Below are positions 58,382 to 64,000 of a DNA stretch of 64,000 nucleotides, piece after piece. Under the pieces are notes generated by a model. It saw nothing but the letters and a program-made list of their open reading frames with translations, was not told the DNA's origin and ran no database searches. This stretch comes from Haloterrigena sp. H1 (GTDB taxonomy: Archaea; Halobacteriota; Halobacteria; Halobacteriales; Natrialbaceae). Location: assembly GCF_005938085.1 (NCBI RefSeq), contig NZ_SMZK01000001.1, positions 868,001-932,000 on the forward strand. Direction: 5' to 3'. Made by a program: the position numbers and the translations under genes. Position 1 is the first letter of the stretch. The number at the start of each line of letters is the position of its first letter.

Positions 58382-60013
58382 ATGATGAATCACTGGTGGC
58401 GTCGGATCGCTCTCTCACTGGTCGCCGTTTTCGCCCTCGTGTTTGTCTATGCTCGTCTCTATCAGATGGGAATGGCGGCCTTCGAAGGGGAGACCAGAAC
58501 GTACTCTGAGGCGCTTCGGATCGTGATCGAGGTGCTGACGACCGCCGGCTTCGGCGGTGATGCGGACAAGTGGCGGAGTCTCCCGACGAACCTGATGGTG
58601 ATCGCAATGAACCTCACCGGCGTCCTGCTCGTCTTCCTTGCACTCCCGCTGATCGTCGTCCCACTGTTCCAGCAGGCGCTCGAAGACCGGCCGCCAGAGT
58701 CCACTAGCCTCACCGATCACGTCGTCATCTGTTCGTACACGCCGCGATCGGACGTGCTCGCCGAGGAACTCGAGGCGGCAAACGTGCCCTACGTCTTCAT
58801 CGACGACGATCCCGAACTCGTCGTCGAACTCGACCGCGACGGTACCAACGCCATCTACGGCGAACTCGATCAGGCGGAGACGCTTCGCGCGGCAAACGCC
58901 ACCGATGCCCGCGCGCTCGTCACCGACATCGACGACGAGACCAACGCGATGGTGATCCTCACGGCTCGGGAGTTCTCGAACGAGTTGACGATCGTCAGCG
59001 TCGTCGAGGACGCGACTGTCGCAAGCTATCACCGCTATGCCGGGGCTGACGAAATCGTTCGTCCACGGCGCGTGCTCGGCCAGAGCCTCGCGACGAAGGC
59101 GACAACGGCGGTCTCGGCCGAACTTCGGGACACGATCGAGCTCAGCGAGGACTTTACCGTGACCGAACTGCTCGTCCAGGAACACAGCGACCTCGTCGGC
59201 CAGACGGTCCCCGAGTCGGGGATCAGAGATCGCATGGGGATTACCGTCATCGGCGCGTGGTTTAACGGCGAGTTCGTCCCCGTTCCCGGCCCCGAAAACG
59301 TGATCGACGGCAACACGATCCTGCTCGTTGCGGGCCGTCGTGACGATCTCACAGAGCTGAAATCGCGAACGGTGTCGTCCCTCCAGCGCCGCCCGGAGCG
59401 CGTGGTGGTCGGCGGCTACGGCGTCGTCGGTCAAACGGCGGTGGAAACGCTGGCATCTGACGGTGTCACCACGTTCACTATCGACACCGTCAATACGGAA
59501 GGCGTCGATATCGTCGGCAGCGTCACCGATGAATCAGTCCTCGAGACCGCGGGCGTCACCGATGGGCGATCTGTCGTGCTGACCCTCGACGACGATGCAG
59601 CCTCGATCTATGCCACGCTGGTCATCAAACAGATCGCACCCAGCGTCGAGATAATCGTCCGCGCGAACGAAACGGAGAACATTCCGAAGTTCTACCGGGC
59701 CGGGGCGGAGTACGTCCTCTCGCTGTCGACGGTGACCGGCCGGATGCTCGCATCTGTGCTGATCGAAGATGAAGAGGTCCTCACGCCGGAGACCCAGTTC
59801 GAACTCGTCCGGACAGCCGCGCCGGCGCTCGTCGGTCGAAGCCTCGGAGACGTCGATCTGCGGGCGCGGACGGGATGTACCGTCGTCGCGGCCGAACGCG
59901 GCGATGAATTGCTGACCGATCTCGGGCCGTCGTTCGTCGTCCGCGAAGACGATACGCTGATCGTCGCGGGCAGCGACGAGGCGATCAACCAGTTCGTTAC
60001 GGTCGCAACCTAG
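58382..60013 (+). CDS. Two-span K+ channel with two RCK/TrkA-N domains
   Basis: 543 residues. First helix about 9-27, pore region LTTAGFGGD about 52-60, second helix about 74-96, then two RCK modules (VVICSYTPRSDVLAEELEAA near 114; VVVGGYGVVGQTAVE near 340) each with a TrkA-C-like part. The filter reads TAGFGG rather than TVGYG, so selectivity may differ from canonical K+ channels. Its stop TAG (60011-60013) is the CTAG target site of the insertion element that follows. Confidence 0.85.
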   Translation: MMNHWWRRIALSLVAVFALVFVYARLYQMGMAAFEGETRTYSEALRIVIEVLTTAGFGGDADKWRSLPTNLMVIAMNLTGVLLVFLALPLIVVPLFQQALEDRPPESTSLTDHVVICSYTPRSDVLAEELEAANVPYVFIDDDPELVVELDRDGTNAIYGELDQAETLRAANATDARALVTDIDDETNAMVILTAREFSNELTIVSVVEDATVASYHRYAGADEIVRPRRVLGQSLATKATTAVSAELRDTIELSEDFTVTELLVQEHSDLVGQTVPESGIRDRMGITVIGAWFNGEFVPVPGPENVIDGNTILLVAGRRDDLTELKSRTVSSLQRRPERVVVGGYGVVGQTAVETLASDGVTTFTIDTVNTEGVDIVGSVTDESVLETAGVTDGRSVVLTLDDDAASIYATLVIKQIAPSVEIIVRANETENIPKFYRAGAEYVLSLSTVTGRMLASVLIEDEEVLTPETQFELVRTAAPALVGRSLGDVDLRARTGCTVVAAERGDELLTDLGPSFVVREDDTLIVAGSDEAINQFVTVAT

Positions 60014-60186
60014 CTGTACTTCCGTGGTTTAACGCCACAGTTTACGGTGAGCGACCAGATTCTACAGGTTGAACTGATTGAGAAAAAGAACGGCGGGATC
60101 AGTGGTGAATGGAAGCGGCACCCAGAGCTGCGGTCGCGCATACGCGTGTACTATGTGACAGAGTTCTGTCGGTATAGAGAAACCAA

Positions 60187-60219
60187 GAGAGCGCTGCCGC
60201 TCCAGCGGCAGGCGCTCTC
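60187..60219 (-). terminator. Hairpin after the transposase gene
   Basis: GAGAGCGC-TGCCGC and GCGGCAGGCGCTCTC form a long stem with one bulge and a four-base loop, 14 bases after the transposase stop codon inside the element. Could stop transcripts or block translation of the transposase from outside messages. Confidence 0.55.
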
Positions 60220-60232
60220 GTCGAGGGAGTAG

Positions 60233-61678
60233 CTACCACGGAGAGTAGCTCTGAAGCATATACTCCGCTAACTCCTCTGCTCGGTCTCGATCACACCCCT
60301 TGTCTTCCATCAGCCCTTGAATCGCTGATTCTCGAACGATCTGGCCGATCACGTCCTCGAATGAGGAGAAGTCCGAGTGATTCGCACCGGTCTCAAGCCG
60401 TCGCCGTACTACGAATGCATGGGCTAACATCACCACCGCGAGGTGGTGATGAACGCCCTTCCAGGTTCGCCCTTGGTACTCGTCAGCACCGAGGTTTTGC
60501 TTGATATCTCTGTGGAACTGCTCTACGCACCAGCGGAGTTGTGCCCAGGACACTAACTCTTCCAGAGATGCCTCGTCAACACCCCAGCATATCCATGCTC
60601 TGAGTGCCCTGTTTTCTTCGTCTTCGTCATCGTTCTTCTCGTTCTTCAAGAGCAACCAGCCTGTTTCATCACTCACCCACCCTGTATCCCGGCGTTTCAC
60701 CTCTCGAACTCGTGTTCGATAGAATTCACTGGAGAGGGATTCTTTGGTCCCTTCATTCCACGTAATTTCAGTCCAAGCGTCGTCGCCGAGTGTCTCGGCG
60801 ACTTCCGCTGGTGTCTCTGACGTTACGTCTTCAGGATGAGCAGCGTGCTTCCGATTGGGATGTGCGTCTGGATGAATAAGGTCGGTGTCCTCAGGAACGG
60901 TCCGGAACTCCGTCGGCGACACTTCTAGGACATATGGCTCAGAAATCGCCCGGAGTTTCCGTCTGAAACTCCGGGCTTCGCCGAAGAATCTGTCGGCAAC
61001 GACACAGCCATGATTGATCTCGGTTGAGACTGCCTGTTCGACGAGTTCCAGGGCTAATTCAGGCTTCGATTGGTGTTCAGTGTCGGCAGGGACAGCTGTA
61101 TTTTTCCGCCGCTGGGCGTAGCGTTCTCGTTCTTGCTGGCTCTCGTAGTCTGCATCATCACCGTCAGTCCATTTTTCGGACAGGAACAACCGCATCCCCA
61201 GTGGCCAGGTAAGTTGGTCAGCATTCTGCCGCTCGCCAGGTCTGGCGAGCGTGCAGTTGACCGTCACCTGGCAGTTGTCAAGTTTTCCAGTCACGCCACA
61301 CCACTGACGAGCGACACCGACACTGTCCTGTCCCGTCTTCGGGATGCCCATACCATCGACGATCAGTGCAGCTTCGTGCCCCTGGATCGCTTCGGGAACG
61401 CGTTCCCGAAGCTCAGCCTCGACGCGTTCGTGTTCCCATGGACTCTCACGGACAAACCGTTCGAGCCGTTCCTGATCGATGTGCATTTTCTCGGCGATGT
61501 CAGTGATGGTGTTGGGACTTCCGGGGCGCAGCAGGCCCCGGAAGTACCGGCCTGCGTTCAGCCATGTCCGTTCGTTTTTCGGCCATGTTGATCCATCTAC
61601 CCGAGTCGTGAATGCTGAACGGTAGCTACTGAGAAACTGTAGTCCTTCGGCCTGACTGCGTGTCACATTGTTCGTCAT
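60233..61678 (-). CDS. IS701-family transposase
   Basis: 481 residues. DDE-type residues in ALIVDGMGIPKTGQDSVGVA, CVVADRFFGEARSFRRKL and LRWCVEQFHRDIKQNLGADE. Intact reading frame over its full length. Base composition is lower in GC than the host genes. Cuts and pastes the surrounding element. Confidence 0.9.
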   Translation of the reverse strand: MTNNVTRSQAEGLQFLSSYRSAFTTRVDGSTWPKNERTWLNAGRYFRGLLRPGSPNTITDIAEKMHIDQERLERFVRESPWEHERVEAELRERVPEAIQGHEAALIVDGMGIPKTGQDSVGVARQWCGVTGKLDNCQVTVNCTLARPGERQNADQLTWPLGMRLFLSEKWTDGDDADYESQQERERYAQRRKNTAVPADTEHQSKPELALELVEQAVSTEINHGCVVADRFFGEARSFRRKLRAISEPYVLEVSPTEFRTVPEDTDLIHPDAHPNRKHAAHPEDVTSETPAEVAETLGDDAWTEITWNEGTKESLSSEFYRTRVREVKRRDTGWVSDETGWLLLKNEKNDDEDEENRALRAWICWGVDEASLEELVSWAQLRWCVEQFHRDIKQNLGADEYQGRTWKGVHHHLAVVMLAHAFVVRRRLETGANHSDFSSFEDVIGQIVRESAIQGLMEDKGCDRDRAEELAEYMLQSYSPW

Positions 61679-61740
61679 ACCTCTGCTGAGGCGTTCCCTG
61701 GCCGAAAATCAACTGCCGAAGCTAAACCTCGGAAGTACAG

Positions 61741-62694
61741 CTAGAACGACGGCAACACCTCAGTCTCGTAGAACTCGAGCGCCGTCTCTTGCTCCGGACC
61801 GATCTGGTGGTAGTACACGTGGTCGTAGCCAGCATCGATCGCCTGCTCGATACTGTCGATATGGGCCTGCGGGTCCGGTTCGGTCGTTGTCCCGCTTTCG
61901 GCGATGTCCTCTCGCTCGACCAGCTGCGCTGCCTGCTCGAAGTGGGCCGGCGTTGACAGCTCTTGGCCCAGCTCGCCCGGGAGCGATCCGTTGGGCCACT
62001 GCTCGTGGATGGTGTCGATCGCCTCGTCTTCGCTATCGGCATAGCAGCCGTGTAGCTGGGTGTATTTCGGTCCCTCGCCGCCCGCATCTTCGTAGGCCTC
62101 GACCGGCTCCGATTTTGGGCCGGAACACCAGAGCCCGTCCGTGCTGTCGGCGACCCACTGGGCCGTCTGTGGCCCGAACGCGCTCCCGATCACCGTCGGC
62201 TGGTCGTCGGGGACTGTATAGAGGCGCGCGTTCTCGACCGTGTAGTGAGTGCCGTGATGGCTCGTCGTCTCGCCGGTCCAGAGGTTGCGCATGACGTCCA
62301 TCGCTTCGTCGAGTTTCGCGAGGCGGACGTCGTGCTCGGGCCAGCGCTCGCCGGTGACGTGTTCGTTCAGGTTCTCCCCGGTGCCGACGCCGAACGTAAA
62401 GCGGTCACCGAGCATCTCGTCGACAGTGGCGACGGCGTGGGCGACGTTGACCGGATGAATGCGGGTCGTCGGACAGGTGACGCCCACCCCGACCTCGATC
62501 TCGTCGGTCGCCGTCGCGATCGCGCCGAGCGTCGACCAGACGAACGGCGACTCCCCCTGTGCGGAGACCCACGGGTGGAAGTGATCCGAGATCGAGACGA
62601 AATCGAAGCCGGCGTCCTCGGCGCGGCGGGCGATGTCGACCAGTTCCGTCGGGCCGAACTCCTCGCTCGAGAGGGTGTATCCGAGCTGGGGCAT
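61741..62694 (-). CDS. F420-dependent luciferase-like oxidoreductase
   Basis: 317 residues from the ATG at 62694. MPQLGYTLSSEEFGPTELVD and SISDHFHPW with GTGENLNEHVTG are those of the TIGR03557-type LLM family that uses coenzyme F420, close to F420-dependent glucose-6-phosphate dehydrogenase. Its stop TAG is the complement of CTA at 61741-61743, part of the CTAG duplicated by the insertion sequence. Confidence 0.87.
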   Translation of the reverse strand: MPQLGYTLSSEEFGPTELVDIARRAEDAGFDFVSISDHFHPWVSAQGESPFVWSTLGAIATATDEIEVGVGVTCPTTRIHPVNVAHAVATVDEMLGDRFTFGVGTGENLNEHVTGERWPEHDVRLAKLDEAMDVMRNLWTGETTSHHGTHYTVENARLYTVPDDQPTVIGSAFGPQTAQWVADSTDGLWCSGPKSEPVEAYEDAGGEGPKYTQLHGCYADSEDEAIDTIHEQWPNGSLPGELGQELSTPAHFEQAAQLVEREDIAESGTTTEPDPQAHIDSIEQAIDAGYDHVYYHQIGPEQETALEFYETEVLPSF

Positions 62695-62835
62695 TCTCGA
62701 GGCAGTACCACAGTCCGGCCGGTAACGGTTGAGCCTGCGACGGCAAGAGCGCGGTTCGTACTCGCGTCGCTCGAGCCGAACCCCGGGGCCGGCCGAATCG
62801 AACCCCTTACCCGCGATGCGTGGGAACCGACCCCT

Positions 62836-63816
62836 ATGGAAGCCGTAGTCGAAGCAACGGATCTCGAGAAGACCTACGGCGAGACCGTCGCCCTGTCGCA
62901 GGCCTCGCTGTCGGTCGCACGCGGCGAGGTCTTTGCACTGATCGGGCCGAACGGGGCCGGGAAGACGACGCTCGTCCGCGCGCTGACGGGGACGACCGAA
63001 CCCGACGGCGGCAGTGCACGAATTCTCGGCGCAGAGCCGGCGGCCGTCGATCGCGACCGACTCGGCGTGTTGCCACAGGAGTTCTCGCCACCGGGCCGGC
63101 TCAGCGCTCGCGAACTGCTCGCGTACTACGCCGGCCTCTACGACGACGCGCGCGATCCCGAGGACGTCCTCGCGGACGTCGGCCTCGTCGACGCCGGCGA
63201 CACCTGGTACGAGGACCTCTCGGGCGGCCAACAGCGCCGGGCCTGCGTCGGATCTGCGCTGGTCAACGACCCCGATCTGCTCTTTCTCGACGAGCCAACG
63301 ACCGGCATCGACCCCGCCGGCCGCCGCACCGTCTGGCGACTGATCGAAGACCTCGCCGACGCCGGGACGACCGTCGTCCTCACGACGCACGACATGGCCG
63401 AGGCCGAACGACTCGCCGATCGTGTCGGTCTGCTCGCCGACGGCTCGCTCGTCGCACAGGGCACACCAACTGACCTCGTCCAGGACCACGGCGGCTCGAG
63501 CCGGCTCACCGTCGAAACGGCAGCCGATCCCGATGCCTTCGACGACCTCGCGTATCCGGTCGACCGACCGGAACGCGGTCGGGGCCGAACGCCGGACGGC
63601 GCGGTCGTCGTACGCGACATCGATCCCGCCGCGATCGGGACGGTCGTCGACTACCTCGAGACGCACGACATCGCCTACACCGAGCTCTCGTGGGCCGAAC
63701 CGGATCTCGAGGACGTCTATCTCGCGCTGGCCGACGCGACCGAGCGGGAGCGAACGGATCGCCTCGAGAGCGAAAGCGGAGACGCAGACCTCGCACAGGC
63801 GGGTGAAACGGCATGA
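62836..63816 (+). CDS. ABC exporter ATPase
   Basis: 326 residues from the ATG at 62836. Walker A GPNGAGKTT near 36-44, signature LSGGQQRR, Walker B LLFLDEP, and a C-terminal extension typical of CcmA/DrrA-like exporters (LEDVYLALADAT). Its stop overlaps the ATG of the permease. Substrate unknown. Confidence 0.88.
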   Translation: MEAVVEATDLEKTYGETVALSQASLSVARGEVFALIGPNGAGKTTLVRALTGTTEPDGGSARILGAEPAAVDRDRLGVLPQEFSPPGRLSARELLAYYAGLYDDARDPEDVLADVGLVDAGDTWYEDLSGGQQRRACVGSALVNDPDLLFLDEPTTGIDPAGRRTVWRLIEDLADAGTTVVLTTHDMAEAERLADRVGLLADGSLVAQGTPTDLVQDHGGSSRLTVETAADPDAFDDLAYPVDRPERGRGRTPDGAVVVRDIDPAAIGTVVDYLETHDIAYTELSWAEPDLEDVYLALADATERERTDRLESESGDADLAQAGETA

Positions 63817-64000
63817 GCCGAATGGGACGCGTCGGTGCCGAGACGAGCGCCGGCTGGCGGTCGTTCGTTCGCCGACGGACGGCCGTGTTCTTCACGTTCT
63901 TCTTCCCGGTCATCCTGATCGTTATCTTCGGCGCGCTGATCCGGACCGATCCGACGGGCGAGGGGCTGTTCACGGAACCGGCGGCTTACTACGTGCCAGG
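63813..64000 (+). CDS. ABC exporter permease, N-terminal part only
   Basis: 62 codons before the window ends. A short basic start (WRSFVRRRTAVFF) then a first membrane helix (FFFPVILIVIFGALI), as in ABC-2 type permeases. ATGA overlap with the ATPase gene indicates coupled translation. Confidence 0.75.
   Translation, partial: MSRMGRVGAETSAGWRSFVRRRTAVFFTFFFPVILIVIFGALIRTDPTGEGLFTEPAAYYVP

Larger units (their letters stand above)
60014..61740 (-). mobile_element. IS701-family insertion sequence, complete
   Basis: 1727 bp. Terminal inverted repeats CTGTACTTCCG(T/A)GGTTTA at 60014-60031 and 61723-61740 (17 of 18 bases). Flanked by a 4-base direct repeat CTAG (60010-60013 and 61741-61744), as expected for IS701 elements, which target YTAR sites. 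Carries one intact transposase on the minus strand, so the copy may be active. Confidence 0.88.

Noticed and set aside
60047..60232. 61-codon frame inside the left end of the insertion sequence
   Set aside because: Starts with GTG within the element end, runs through the transposase terminator hairpin, and lacks acidic composition; most likely non-coding.

Overview
The window is chromosomal or megaplasmid DNA of a halophilic archaeon of the class Halobacteria, probably in the Natrinema/Haloterrigena neighbourhood (genus is inference). Grounds: high GC with very strong GC bias at third codon positions, strongly acidic predicted proteins, many genes with an AT-rich box about 27 bases before the start codon (leaderless style), Tat-type lipoprotein signals, and several haloarchaea-typical families (orc1/cdc6 origin, Bat-type regulators, F420-dependent enzymes, cobalt-early cobalamin pathway, DUF4212/sodium symporter pair).

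Layout. 1-3600: a small membrane protein, a zinc ribbon protein, and an orc1/cdc6 gene next to a 1.1 kb gene-free replication origin with inverted origin recognition boxes around an AT-rich core. 3600-17900: central metabolism and housekeeping (glutamate dehydrogenase, aldehyde dehydrogenase, GlmU-like enzyme, nitrilase-family hydrolase, PhoU-like regulator, NAD kinase family protein, CinA-like protein). 18250-20282: queD-queE-queC for the preQ0/archaeosine precursor. 20650-33054: cobalamin genes: cbiA, then the compact cbiT-L-F-G-H-H2-ferredoxin-(degenerate LAGLIDADG-like protein)-cbiX-DUF3209-beta-propeller array, interrupted upstream only by a phaB/fabG-like reductase. 33160-36965: an unrecognised run of five highly acidic, low-complexity proteins with glycine zippers and LEA-like repeats; this is the best candidate for an undescribed system. 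36987-40978: tungstate/molybdate ABC transporter with a divergent ModE-like regulator. 41049-51504: acetate module with two acetyl-CoA synthetases, a Bat-like regulator, a DUF4212/sodium symporter pair and three universal stress proteins. 51907-64000: cupins, lipoprotein, M24 peptidase, FAD oxidoreductase, aldo/keto reductase, K+ channel with RCK domains, an IS701-type insertion, an F420-dependent oxidoreductase and the start of an ABC exporter.

Non-coding structure: two families of short imperfect palindromic repeats (called A and B here, about 76-109 and 87 bp, three copies each) sit at or just after gene 3' ends; the IS701-type element lies exactly in a CTAG that served as stop codon for two convergent genes. 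I saw no tRNA, rRNA or CRISPR array. All family names come from reading the translated sequence against remembered family motifs; no search was run.
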